Part shown: positions 1 through 6,599 of the stretch, in pieces
Numbering within the stretch: the stretch's first letter is position 1
How the letters are laid out: each line of letters opens with the position of its first letter
Assembly: GCA_030682715.1 (NCBI GenBank)
Contig: JAUXNQ010000054.1
Coordinates: 1-42,145, forward strand
DNA length: 42,145 nucleotides
Origin: Methylotenera sp.
GTDB lineage: Bacteria; Pseudomonadota; Gammaproteobacteria; Burkholderiales; Methylophilaceae
Reading direction: 5' to 3'
Position numbers and translations under genes: made by a program
Notes under the pieces: model-generated
Seen by the model: the letters and a program-made list of their open reading frames with translations, nothing else
Databases searched by the model: none
What the model was told of the DNA's origin: nothing

Positions 1-364
1 TCTATTGAAACCTAACTGGATTCCCAGAATTCGCGGGAATGACGCTCAATTTAGACAAAGCTAAGTTTCTGCAACATTGCATAGACTAAACAACTTGACA
101 CCTTGCACTAAAAATTTCCAAAAATAAAAAAGTTACATACCCTAAATCCATTATAAATCAATCTATTGCGCTAATGGCCTCCATTGGAAAATTTGTCTAA
201 TGGTAAATCTCGGATAAACTGGCAAGCAAAGTGTGAAGGTAACCGTGGAATATATCAGCTTCAGCTGGTTATTCACACGCGAAAGCACGGAATGACTAGG
301 TGGTGGTAGGATTATTTAGTGGAATAGCTATACTAAATAACTACACTTACTAAAATGACACTCA
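1..364. other. gene-free left edge
   Basis: I find no convincing coding region here. The stretch holds the palindromic repeat near its start and, at 313-341, a hairpin with 9-bp arms (TTATTTAGT / ACTAAATAA). The hairpin lies just downstream of the minus-strand 90-aa gene and could end its transcript, although no clear U-tract follows. The rest is AT-rich and featureless. Confidence 0.5.
17..44. repeat. dispersed palindromic repeat (GGATTCCC/GGGAAT type)
   Basis: The inverted arms ATTCCC and GGGAAT enclose AGAATTCGC and are followed by GACG. It matches the widespread intergenic repeat of the form TGGATTCCCGC-N-TTCGCGGGAATGAC, here with a degraded left arm. No gene is attached to it in the window. 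Confidence 0.55.
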
Positions 365-637
365 CTAGTGAACACTGCAATTAAATGCTGACTGTTGTGT
401 GGCAATGGCTTTTTCCTGTTGATACAATGCCAACCTTGTGACGGCATCTGCCAACAAGCCTCTTAAAGCATGCAAAGTGCCAGCATCTATTCGCAAGCTA
501 ATTGCACCTAACTCCAACTCGGCGACATTACAATTCTCACAAAATATAATTTGGCCACTTTCATTCTTAGATAATAAGACACGCAAGCACGATGCTTGAT
601 TGCTTGACGCGCTATCTAGGGCTTTGTAAATTTTCAT
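365..637 (-). CDS. small hypothetical protein, last gene of iron-response cluster
   Basis: This 90-aa protein belongs to no family I recognise. Its ATG follows an AGGTG ribosome-binding site, and it starts 10 nt after the hemP stop, so the two are probably co-transcribed. There is no signal peptide or membrane segment. Residues about 38-75 (AELELGAISLRI...AVTRLALYQQ) share a pattern with the 68-aa protein at 2029-2235 (VELEISGTSLRL...AVARLVMQTE): an ELE strand, SLR, a helix, then AVxRL. The two are therefore probably distant paralogues at opposite ends of one iron-regulated cluster. Two cysteines occur as CENC. The function is unknown; a role in iron or haem response is inferred only from position. 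Confidence 0.7.
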   Translation of the reverse strand: MKIYKALDSASSNQASCLRVLLSKNESGQIIFCENCNVAELELGAISLRIDAGTLHALRGLLADAVTRLALYQQEKAIATQQSAFNCSVH

Positions 638-647
638 GTCACACCTA

Positions 648-869
648 TTATTTGGTCAGTATCAGTTTATTTTGCTTAGTAATCCGTAAAAAATAAGTTT
701 CATCCTCGTGATCAATCATCACTTCCTTCACATTCGTAAACAGCTTGTCGCTATTTAATCTTTTTATTCTAGAAATCTTAATGTCATCTTGCGTACGCGT
801 ACTGTCTGTCACAATTGCTATATCAAAACTCATATGTTCTTTAGAAGTTAAATTAGTAATAATTTTCAT
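648..869 (-). CDS. hemP: hemin uptake protein HemP
   Basis: This 73-aa protein has a C-terminal half diagnostic of the HemP family: a basic lead-in, EVMIDHEDETYFLRI, and the terminal TKQNKLILTK. Known HemP proteins are short, Fur-regulated and linked to haem uptake; in Burkholderia HemP is needed for expression of the haem receptor. The first about 30 residues are not conserved, and an internal ATG at 833 is an alternative start. It lies 166 nt downstream of the S4 paralogue and 10 nt upstream of the 90-aa gene. No haem receptor or transporter is in the window, so if this HemP acts on uptake genes they are elsewhere. Confidence 0.85.
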   Translation of the reverse strand: MKIITNLTSKEHMSFDIAIVTDSTRTQDDIKISRIKRLNSDKLFTNVKEVMIDHEDETYFLRITKQNKLILTK

Positions 870-991
870 GATGGCAGCCCAATTGAGTGACTAAAATTAA
901 AAAGATGGTCGACTTACATAAGCGATTAACTTAATGCAACCATAAATGATCGGTTAAGATCAAGGAGACGCATGTTGCCATGCAGTACTAC

Positions 992-1021
992 ATTTGAGCC
1001 ACTGTTAGGGGCAGCTCAAAT
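992..1021 (-). other. hairpin after rpsD paralogue
   Basis: Perfect 8-bp arms ATTTGAGC / GCTCAAAT sit about 15 nt downstream of the S4 paralogue stop, in the 166-nt gap before hemP. No U-tract follows on the minus strand. It may be a processing or partial termination element separating hemP from the upstream genes. Confidence 0.35.
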
Positions 1022-1035
1022 TCTGTTGCCAGCCG

Positions 1036-1653
1036 CTACACGCGGTTAGCATAATACTCAACCACCAATTGCACATCCACTGGGAAAGGCACATCACTCA
1101 CCGCTGGTAAGTGCGCCACTTTTACCACTTGCGCGGTCGTATCCCAAGTCAGCCATTCTGGTCGCTCTAACGATGGCTGTTTTACGGTTTCAACCACCAT
1201 TGGAATATGCTTACTTTTTGCCTTAATAGTGATTTCATCACCTACATTCAATCTAATCGACGGAATGTTAGCGGGCTTACCGTTTAACATCAGATGCCCA
1301 TGGCTGACTAACTGCCTTGCAGCAATCACCGTAGGTGCAAATCCTGCACGGAAAACTACGTTATCCATTCTGCGCTCCAGCAATTGCAGTAGTCTTTCAC
1401 CTGTTGGTTCTTTACCTTTACGTGCATCTAGAATCAATCTACGCATTTGTGTCTCGGCTAACCCGTAATTGAAGCGAATCTTTTGTTTTTCCTGCAATTT
1501 CACACCAAAATCAGAGCGGCGCTTGCGCGATGCTTTATTACCGTGCTGGCCTGGTGGCGTTGGACGGGTTTCAATAGTTTTACGTGACAATCCAGGTAAA
1601 TCCACCCCTAATGCACGCATCACTTTTAATCGTGGACCAGTAAATCGAGACAT
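1036..1653 (-). CDS. rpsD: 30S ribosomal protein S4 paralogue
   Basis: A 205-aa S4 protein that would sit at the 5' domain of 16S rRNA. It shows GPRLKVMRALG, PPGQHG, EKQKIRFNYGLAE, and the S4 RNA-binding domain from about residue 94 (RRMDNVVFRAGFAP, ARQLVSHGHLMLNGK). An AAGGAAACAAG ribosome-binding site precedes the ATG. It is unusual on two counts. First, it is not in the alpha ribosomal operon (rpsM-rpsK-rpsD-rpoA-rplQ). Second, its sequence (SRFTGPRLK, LPGLSRKT) is unlike ordinary betaproteobacterial S4 ([20 protein letters not shown]) and closer to cyanobacterial or plastid S4. It has no cysteine at all. A normal rpsD is presumably elsewhere, making this a second copy under iron control. 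Confidence 0.88.
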   Translation of the reverse strand: MSRFTGPRLKVMRALGVDLPGLSRKTIETRPTPPGQHGNKASRKRRSDFGVKLQEKQKIRFNYGLAETQMRRLILDARKGKEPTGERLLQLLERRMDNVVFRAGFAPTVIAARQLVSHGHLMLNGKPANIPSIRLNVGDEITIKAKSKHIPMVVETVKQPSLERPEWLTWDTTAQVVKVAHLPAVSDVPFPVDVQLVVEYYANRV

Positions 1654-1683
1654 CTTGTTTCCTTATCTATTTAATGTATATAA

Positions 1684-1983
1684 CTATTGCAATGTGTTAT
1701 GGGTTGCCATCAACCAATTGTCTTCAGCGCCGTACTCACTAACGATCACTTGCCATTGCTTAACCAAGCGTTCTGCAATATCTTCTATTAGCTTTGTATC
1801 GGCGTACTCAGGCGCAGTTAACTTATGAGCCAACTCACTCGCTAACACTGCCAACTCATGTGATGGTTTAAGCGCATATTGCGTCGCTACGCAACAAATT
1901 GCAGCCATCAACTCTCTAGACGTTGGCAACTCAGGGTCAAATAGTTCACTGGGTGCTTTTAATGCTGATACTTGTTTTTGCAT
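1684..1983 (-). CDS. hypothetical protein in Fur-regulated cluster
   Basis: A 99-aa, mostly helical, mildly acidic soluble protein that I do not recognise. I chose the ATG at 1983 because GAGG lies 6 nt upstream; an in-frame GTG at 1995 would add four residues. Notable residues are the CC pair in ELMAAICCVATQYALKPSHELAVLASEL and a C-terminal segment that includes LIEDIAERLVKQWQ. It sits 46 nt after the 68-aa gene and 31 nt before the S4 paralogue, consistent with one transcript from the Fur-controlled promoter. No signal peptide or membrane helix is present. A role in iron limitation is inferred from position alone. Confidence 0.7.
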   Translation of the reverse strand: MQKQVSALKAPSELFDPELPTSRELMAAICCVATQYALKPSHELAVLASELAHKLTAPEYADTKLIEDIAERLVKQWQVIVSEYGAEDNWLMATHNTLQ

Positions 1984-2028
1984 GTTTAACCTCACTTGGT
2001 TTTTTCACCTAGTTTTTTCACTTGATTA

Positions 2029-2235
2029 CTACACTTGATGTAATTCTGTTTGCATCACCAACCTTGCTACTGCCTTACGCATCATTTCATTCATCATAAA
2101 AAAGTTGCGCACTTCAAGCCGCAATGAAGTGCCGCTAATTTCAAGCTCAACCATGTCTTTCGCTTTGTTATAAAGCACCTTGCAATCTTCATTACCTGTC
2201 AGTTTCGCTTGGCTAATAATTAACTGCTTACTCAT
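2029..2235 (-). CDS. small hypothetical protein, first gene after Fur box
   Basis: A 68-aa soluble protein with no recognised family. The start at 2235 (ATG) is chosen because GGAG lies 8 nt upstream; the longer frame begins with TTG. The pattern VELEISGTSLRLEV followed by a helix and AVARLVMQTE resembles the 90-aa protein at 365-637, so the two look like distant paralogues. The gene follows directly on a promoter covered by a Fur box and leads the cluster 68-aa, 99-aa, S4 paralogue, hemP, 90-aa. Expression under iron limitation is expected; the biochemical role is unknown. Confidence 0.72.
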   Translation of the reverse strand: MSKQLIISQAKLTGNEDCKVLYNKAKDMVELEISGTSLRLEVRNFFMMNEMMRKAVARLVMQTELHQV

Positions 2236-2260
2236 AACGTACTCCAATCCAAGAAGTTAT

Positions 2261-2293
2261 ATAAATGATAATCATTCTCATTTAATATGTCAA
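2261..2293 (-). promoter_or_regulatory. sigma-70 promoter with overlapping Fur box
   Basis: Read on the minus strand, TTGACA (2288-2293), a 17-bp spacer and TATCAT (2265-2270) form a strong promoter about 30 nt before the 68-aa gene. The -10 region is covered by GAGAATGATTATCATTTAT (2261-2279), which matches the 19-bp Fur consensus at 14 positions. Fur-Fe(II) binding here would block the promoter. This is the basis for calling the downstream cluster iron-regulated. Confidence 0.85.
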
Positions 2294-2578
2294 CACATAA
2301 TTGACGGCTAAATTAGTAAGGTATTATTAACCCATACCAATCCACGTAAACGATATTCTTGAAAGTAAAAGACAACAACCTCAAACAGGAGGATTTCACT
2401 AGACCATATACGCTAAATGACAGGCGTGTATCTCATGATTTCTCTTAAGTAGCATTCATGAATACAAATAGCGTATAAATAAGCCTGTAAGCGCACAATG
2501 CTTTACACGAGCTAGCCACATTGATAACTCTATCAAGTGCTAGTTCTAAATTAAAATTAACTTTTATGGAGAACGATC
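2294..2578. other. intergenic region upstream of pqqA
   Basis: This stretch separates the Fur-controlled minus-strand cluster from pqqA on the plus strand and presumably holds the pqqA promoter. I could not identify a convincing -35/-10 pair. An AGGAGG at about 2386-2391 is not followed by a usable start codon at the right distance. Confidence 0.4.
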
Positions 2579-2650
2579 ATGTGGACATCACCATCAGCTA
2601 CTGAAATGCGTTTTGGCTTTGAAGTTACAATGTACGTAATGAATAAGTAA
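2579..2650 (+). CDS. pqqA: PQQ precursor peptide PqqA
   Basis: A 23-codon gene encoding MWTSPSATEMRFGFEVTMYV followed by MNK. PqqA is the ribosomal precursor of pyrroloquinoline quinone; the Glu and Tyr of the conserved EVTMY segment are cross-linked and excised to form the cofactor. The MW start, the R-GFEVTMY core and the length match the family. GGAG lies 8 nt before the ATG and a perfect-stem terminator follows 19 nt after the stop, so it is a stand-alone unit. No pqqB, C, D or E is nearby; in methylotrophs pqqA can be separate or multicopy. The likely users are PQQ-dependent methanol dehydrogenases elsewhere in the genome. Confidence 0.93.
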   Translation: MWTSPSATEMRFGFEVTMYVMNK

Positions 2651-2669
2651 TACGTTTTTCAGCAATAAA

Positions 2670-2699
2670 AAAAGGGGAGCAATTGCTCCCCTTTTATAT
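2670..2699. terminator. bidirectional terminator between pqqA and trhP
   Basis: A perfect palindrome with 13-nt arms, AAAAGGGGAGCAA / TTGCTCCCCTTTT (2670-2695). It has A-rich and T-rich edges on both strands and lies between the convergent ends of pqqA and trhP. It can end both transcripts. Confidence 0.9.
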
Positions 2700-2712
2700 A
2701 GCTTGAACCAGA

Positions 2713-4062
2713 CTATAAGTACTTGACCACCATCGCATTACTCAAATCACCCGCTGCAATTGGCAGTTTCACGTAGTAACCACTACCTGAAGCCTCTTGT
2801 ATCGGCTCACCTTTTTTATTGAACATGGCTTCTACGATAATATCTTGATTACCAGTCGGGTGTATAACCTGCAAACGGTCACCCACGGCAAACTTGTTGC
2901 GTGCTTCAATATCAGCCAACCCTTTTTCAGCATCATAGGCCACAACATCACCTACATATAAACTGCGGCTAGAACTTGAATAACCTTGTTTATAATTTTG
3001 GTGTTCCGCTGTGTGGTGACGTTGATAAAAACCATCGGTATAGCCACGGTTAGCTAAGTTCTCTAAATCCCCTAGCAAGTTCCAATCAAATGGACGACCA
3101 GCTAACGCATCATCAATCGCCTGACGGTAATTTTGGCAAGTACGTGCTACGTAGTAGCGAGATTTAGTCCGCCCTTCAATCTTAAGCGAATCTACCCCCA
3201 TCTTAATCAAGCGCTCTACGTGTTCAATGGCTCGTAGGTCTTTACTATTCATAATGTAAGTACCGTGCTCATCCTCCTCGATTGGAAGCAACTCTCCTGG
3301 GCGGCCTTTTTCTTCAATCAGATATACTTTGTCCGCTAATGGATGACGCGGCAAACTGCCACAGCCAGACAAGCTTGATTTTTCCATTTCCGCCTTAAAA
3401 TCAAACTCATCAAGACGTATCACGCCAGCGGCATCTTCCGCCGCGTCATGCACTTTATAATCCCAACGGCAGCTATTGGTACAAGTGCCCTGATTAGGGT
3501 CGCGCTGGTTAAAATAACCAGAAAGCAAGCAACGGCCAGAATAAGCAATACATAAAGCACCATGCACAAAAACTTCTAATTCCATTTCTGGGCATTGCTG
3601 ACGTATATCTTCAATTTCATCTAAAGACAACTCACGCGATAAAATCACGCGCGACAAGCCTAAACTTTGCCAGAACTTCACCGTAGCAAAATTCACTGTA
3701 TTGGCCTGCACAGAAAGATGCACTGGCACTTCAGGCCACTTTTCACGTACCATCATAATCAAGCCAGGGTCAGACATAATCAAAGCGTCAGGGCGCATCG
3801 CAATCACAGGCGCCATATCTGCCATATAGGTTTTAACCTTAGCGTTATGCGGCGCAATATTGCTGGCAACAAAAAACTTTTTACCACGCGCATGCGCCTC
3901 GTTAATGCCAATCTCAAGGTTAGCCATCGTAAAATCATTATTACGCGCACGTAAGCTATAACGTGGCTGCCCTGCATATATCGCATCTGCTCCGTAATCA
4001 AATGCTGTACGCATACGATCTAAATCGCCCGCTGGGGCTAGTAATTCAGGTATTTTCATCAT
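2713..4062 (-). CDS. trhP: tRNA 5-hydroxyuridine synthesis protein TrhP (U32 peptidase family)
   Basis: A 449-aa protein closely resembling E. coli YegQ/TrhP, which with prephenate supports 5-hydroxylation of U34 in tRNA. Visible signatures are ELLAPAGDLDRMRTAFDYGA, ADAIYAGQPRYSLRARNN, the U32 segment EVFVHGALCIAYSGRCLLSG, and the cysteines in SGRC and GTCTNSC that probably bind an Fe-S cluster. The reading frame is open to 4134, but residues upstream of MMKIPELL (FILRQAQDERL) are simply a translated copy of the dispersed palindrome at 4096-4126. I therefore start at the ATG pair at 4062. It is a single gene ending at the shared terminator. Confidence 0.93.
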   Translation of the reverse strand: MMKIPELLAPAGDLDRMRTAFDYGADAIYAGQPRYSLRARNNDFTMANLEIGINEAHARGKKFFVASNIAPHNAKVKTYMADMAPVIAMRPDALIMSDPGLIMMVREKWPEVPVHLSVQANTVNFATVKFWQSLGLSRVILSRELSLDEIEDIRQQCPEMELEVFVHGALCIAYSGRCLLSGYFNQRDPNQGTCTNSCRWDYKVHDAAEDAAGVIRLDEFDFKAEMEKSSLSGCGSLPRHPLADKVYLIEEKGRPGELLPIEEDEHGTYIMNSKDLRAIEHVERLIKMGVDSLKIEGRTKSRYYVARTCQNYRQAIDDALAGRPFDWNLLGDLENLANRGYTDGFYQRHHTAEHQNYKQGYSSSSRSLYVGDVVAYDAEKGLADIEARNKFAVGDRLQVIHPTGNQDIIVEAMFNKKGEPIQEASGSGYYVKLPIAAGDLSNAMVVKYL

Positions 4063-4095
4063 ATTTACTTTAATTAATTTACTTTTTATATAAAG

Positions 4096-4126
4096 CCGTT
4101 CGTCCTGAGCCTGCCGAAGGATGAAC
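4096..4126 (+). repeat. PELVEG-type palindromic repeat, copy 1
   Basis: The core CCGTTCGTCCTGAGCCTGCC continues as GAAGGATGAAC. The arms GTTCGTCCT and AGGATGAAC pair with one G-T wobble. This is the common dispersed repeat whose translation gives PELVEG or RQAQDER. It ends 10 nt before the readthrough stop of the GIY-YIG frame. Confidence 0.85.
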
Positions 4127-4196
4127 AACTTCAAAACTATATATTTTTACTTTTAGCTAAGTCTGACACTTTTTGCCAATCACCTTGCATCATTGC

Positions 4197-4418
4197 TTAC
4201 TTTTTAGCGCGACTCCAACCCTTGATTTGTTGTTCAGCACTTAACGCCTCTTCTCTAGTCGGCACAGATTGACTAAACACTAACTTTACAGGCAAACGCG
4301 TAGAGGTATAGCCTAGCACTTCACCAGACTGATGGCTTGCCAAACGTTTTTCAAGATTATCAGTATGTCCTGTGTAATAAGAACCATCAGAACACGGTAG
4401 GATATAAATCCAGAACAC
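4197..4418 (-). CDS. GIY-YIG family nuclease, C-terminally truncated by a stop
   Basis: A 73-aa, single-domain GIY-YIG protein (UPF0213/YhbQ-like) with a GTG start. It shows the WIYILPCSDGSYYTG motif pair, the arginine in KRLASH, and the catalytic glutamate region AEQQIKGWSR, so the nuclease core is present. Families of this type usually end with a form of KKEALI-GDW. Here KK is followed by TAA and then, in the same frame, by AMMQGDWQKVSDLAKSKNI to a TAG at 4137. One base change (GAA to TAA) would explain the truncation. The gene and tail fill nearly all the space between two inverted palindromic repeats. Such proteins are probable DNA endonucleases; the target is unknown. Confidence 0.85.
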   Translation of the reverse strand: MFWIYILPCSDGSYYTGHTDNLEKRLASHQSGEVLGYTSTRLPVKLVFSQSVPTREEALSAEQQIKGWSRAKK

Positions 4419-4437
4419 TTTATTTAATTGCGCCGCT

Positions 4438-4465
4438 CATCCTTCGACAAGCTCAGGACGAACGG
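4438..4465 (-). repeat. PELVEG-type palindromic repeat, copy 2 (inverted)
   Basis: The same repeat as at 4096-4126 in the opposite orientation: CCTTCGACAAGCTCAGGACG then AACGG. It lies 19 nt upstream of the GIY-YIG start codon, so copies 1 and 2 form an inverted pair around that gene. Confidence 0.85.
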
Positions 4466-4545
4466 AAAACTGACAGTTAATACAAATGAATAATTAAATA
4501 CATTCCTCATGCATACCTCTCAGCTTAAATTCAATCAATTTAACC

Positions 4546-4585
4546 CCGTTCGTCCTGAGCTTGTCGAAGGAAGCTTGTCGAAGGA
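4546..4585 (+). repeat. PELVEG-type palindromic repeat, copy 3, with internal duplication
   Basis: A third copy in the same orientation as copy 1. Its right part, AGCTTGTCGAAGGA, is present twice in tandem (second unit 4572-4585). This suggests replication slippage or repeated copying at the repeat. It lies just downstream of the YjbQ gene, which is on the opposite strand. Confidence 0.85.
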
Positions 4586-4613
4586 CTGCTTATTAAAGAA
4601 TAAACATCACAAC

Positions 4614-5033
4614 TTACTCGCCTATAATTTTCACAAGCACACGCTTCTTACGCCTACCATCAAACTCACCGTAAAATATCTGCTCCCAAGGACCAAAATC
4701 CAGCTCACCATTGGTGATTGCCACCACAACCTCACGCCCCATAATTTGACGCTTCATGTGGGCATCTGCATTATCTTCACCAGTATCATTATGGCGATAG
4801 CTGCTCACAGGCTCATGAGGTGCAAGACGTTCTAACCACTGCGTATAGTCATGATGCAAGCCACGCTCATCATCGTTTATAAATACGCTGGCAGTAATAT
4901 GCATCGCATTGATTAAAACTAAACCTTCACGTACACCACTCTCACGCAGACACTCACGGATTTGCTCGGTAATTCGAATAAATGCAACACGTGTCGGTGG
5001 ATTAAACCAAAGTTCTTTACGATAGCTTTTCAT
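4614..5033 (-). CDS. YjbQ family protein (UPF0047)
   Basis: A 139-aa member of the YjbQ/UPF0047 family, some of which show weak thiamine-phosphate synthase activity. It matches the family core: [34 protein letters not shown] with the metal-binding histidine, and [21 protein letters not shown], a hallmark HN-GEDNA-AH segment. Near the end, [20 protein letters not shown] is also typical. I start at the ATG at 5033 because AAGGA lies 7 nt upstream; the frame open to 5054 would start with TTG. It stands alone. Confidence 0.9.
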   Translation of the reverse strand: MKSYRKELWFNPPTRVAFIRITEQIRECLRESGVREGLVLINAMHITASVFINDDERGLHHDYTQWLERLAPHEPVSSYRHNDTGEDNADAHMKRQIMGREVVVAITNGELDFGPWEQIFYGEFDGRRKKRVLVKIIGE

Positions 5034-5122
5034 CAAATAGTCCTTAATTTTCAATAGCCTAATTTTAACATCGCATTATATATCTCACATAGTAAATTTC
5101 CACTATATAAAAATGGTTAAAA

Positions 5123-5148
5123 AAATGGCCTCACATTGGAGGCCATTT
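5123..5148 (-). terminator. terminator of the SoxYZ-like gene
   Basis: Arms AAATGGCCTC and GAGGCCATTT enclose a 6-nt loop. On the minus strand the hairpin runs into seven Ts, about 25 nt after the stop of the SoxYZ-like gene. It is a good intrinsic terminator. Confidence 0.85.
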
Positions 5149-5172
5149 CATTACTATATATTTTCGATAGCG

Positions 5173-5982
5173 CTATATTTTTACTTCATATTGTTGGCTA
5201 AATGTCTTACCTTCGTTATCCGTCGCTACTGCTTCTAAGTTACCCGCTGAAGCTGGGATAAAACTAAATTTGAAATATGGGTCTTCTGCAGTACCTACGC
5301 CCACATCCACAGTCATTAACGGTTTACCGCCGTAAACAAAATCAACTTTGTTAATATAAAAAGCTGGCACATAACCTTGAGAAACCAAGTCTCGCTGTAA
5401 GCCTGTGCGCATAATGTGCTTAATGTTAAAAGTTGCAGTGGTTGGCGTGCCCACCTTAACTGGTGTTTCCACATTCATTTTAATACGTCCTGCCGCAGCA
5501 CGAATTTCAGATTCGTTATTCTCTACCATGCCACCACATCCGCCAGCGGCTCTGATCTCTCGTGAGGCCAGATATAAGGAGCCATCTGCCGTTTCACCCA
5601 CCAAACGCACAAATGCATCCGTCTCAAAACGAATACGTGTTGATAGCTGGAAGTTACCTAAGGTATCAGTCAAATGATAAATAGCGGTAATAGGTATCGG
5701 ATTTGCATCAACAAAAGCATAAAGTTTTTTAATCACCACGCCATTTGCAGCTGCATTATCAATGCTGTAAGTCACTGGCACTTGCGCACCACTCTCTGCA
5801 CGCCTCGGCGCTTCTATCTTAATGAAGTCAACATCTTTCATTTCACGTTTTGCAAAGAAAGCTTCTTGCATCACAGGCCATAATTTCGGGTCAGCTTCTG
5901 CATACGTATTAGCAGCAAAAGATAAAGATAAGCCAACAGCTACTACCACTTTACTAAACCACCTTTGAAATTGCATAGCCAT
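5173..5982 (-). CDS. quinoprotein dehydrogenase-associated SoxYZ-like carrier protein
   Basis: A 269-aa periplasmic protein with a signal peptide (residues 1-28, cut near NTYA-EAD). Residues about 32-150 are SoxY-like and end in AAGGCGGM, whose Cys149 corresponds to the swinging-arm cysteine of SoxY. Residues about 160-268 are SoxZ-like. This fused form is the family found beside PQQ-dependent dehydrogenases in methylotrophs and alcohol oxidisers. The GGCGG lies internally rather than at a free C-terminus, so sulfur carriage as in SoxY is uncertain. GGAG precedes the ATG by 8 nt. Its presence 2.5 kb from pqqA supports a methylotrophic host, but no dehydrogenase gene lies in the window. Confidence 0.87.
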   Translation of the reverse strand: MAMQFQRWFSKVVVAVGLSLSFAANTYAEADPKLWPVMQEAFFAKREMKDVDFIKIEAPRRAESGAQVPVTYSIDNAAANGVVIKKLYAFVDANPIPITAIYHLTDTLGNFQLSTRIRFETDAFVRLVGETADGSLYLASREIRAAGGCGGMVENNESEIRAAAGRIKMNVETPVKVGTPTTATFNIKHIMRTGLQRDLVSQGYVPAFYINKVDFVYGGKPLMTVDVGVGTAEDPYFKFSFIPASAGNLEAVATDNEGKTFSQQYEVKI

Positions 5983-6087
5983 ACCATACGCTCCAAATTA
6001 ATTTTTATGATTTTTTGTTTTAATACGCCTATGACAAACTATATTGCTTGATAGTTCTCACGGGCCAATGCCTAGCAAGAAAGCGAT

Positions 6088-6483
6088 TTAAACACTCTCG
6101 TTTTCCATATAAAAAAACAACTCTATGCCATTACCCACAGGGTCTTTAAAGTTAATCTGCTTCACGTTTAATACAGGTAAATCGCGCGTTGTATAGTGTA
6201 TGTTGCGACTTTTTAAATGTGCCTCCATTGCAGGCATGTCAGTACAAGTAAACGACACATGATCAATCGTCGTCAACACATTCGTTAATGGCTCACCCTC
6301 ACCGCGGTACTCTGCCAGATGCAATACATGCGTATCGCCAATATAAAGCCAAAACCCTCTACTAGTAAACCCCTCACGCGGCCCAACCTTCAAGCCCAAT
6401 ACATCGCAGTAAAAGTCTTTAAGTTTAAGCATCGTCTCGTAAGGCGTGCGTAGGTTGTAATGATTAAGTTGGGTGACCGGCAT
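6088..6483 (-). CDS. VOC (glyoxalase/dioxygenase fold) family protein
   Basis: A 131-aa protein of the vicinal oxygen chelate fold: two beta-alpha-beta-beta-beta modules. It begins QLNHYNLRTPYE (a possible metal His at 8), has a middle TTIDHVSFTCTDM with a second His, and ends DPVGNGIELFFY with the usual metal glutamate. It could be a lyase, dioxygenase or binding protein; the sequence does not decide. It is a single gene between apt and the SoxYZ-like gene. Confidence 0.82.
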   Translation of the reverse strand: MPVTQLNHYNLRTPYETMLKLKDFYCDVLGLKVGPREGFTSRGFWLYIGDTHVLHLAEYRGEGEPLTNVLTTIDHVSFTCTDMPAMEAHLKSRNIHYTTRDLPVLNVKQINFKDPVGNGIELFFYMENESV

Positions 6484-6599
6484 AGTATGGTTTCAATAAA
6501 TTGGTGTAGGTAAGTGCCATAAATAATCGGCAACAATAATCTATATACTTTAACACCTTTGACGCGACGAGTAACTAGCACAACACATGAAAGCAGCGA

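Noticed and set aside
4509-4835. Open frame on the plus strand containing NPVRPELVEGSLSKD
   Set aside because: It is the translated palindromic repeat running into the antisense of the YjbQ gene. No ribosome-binding site or family match supports it.
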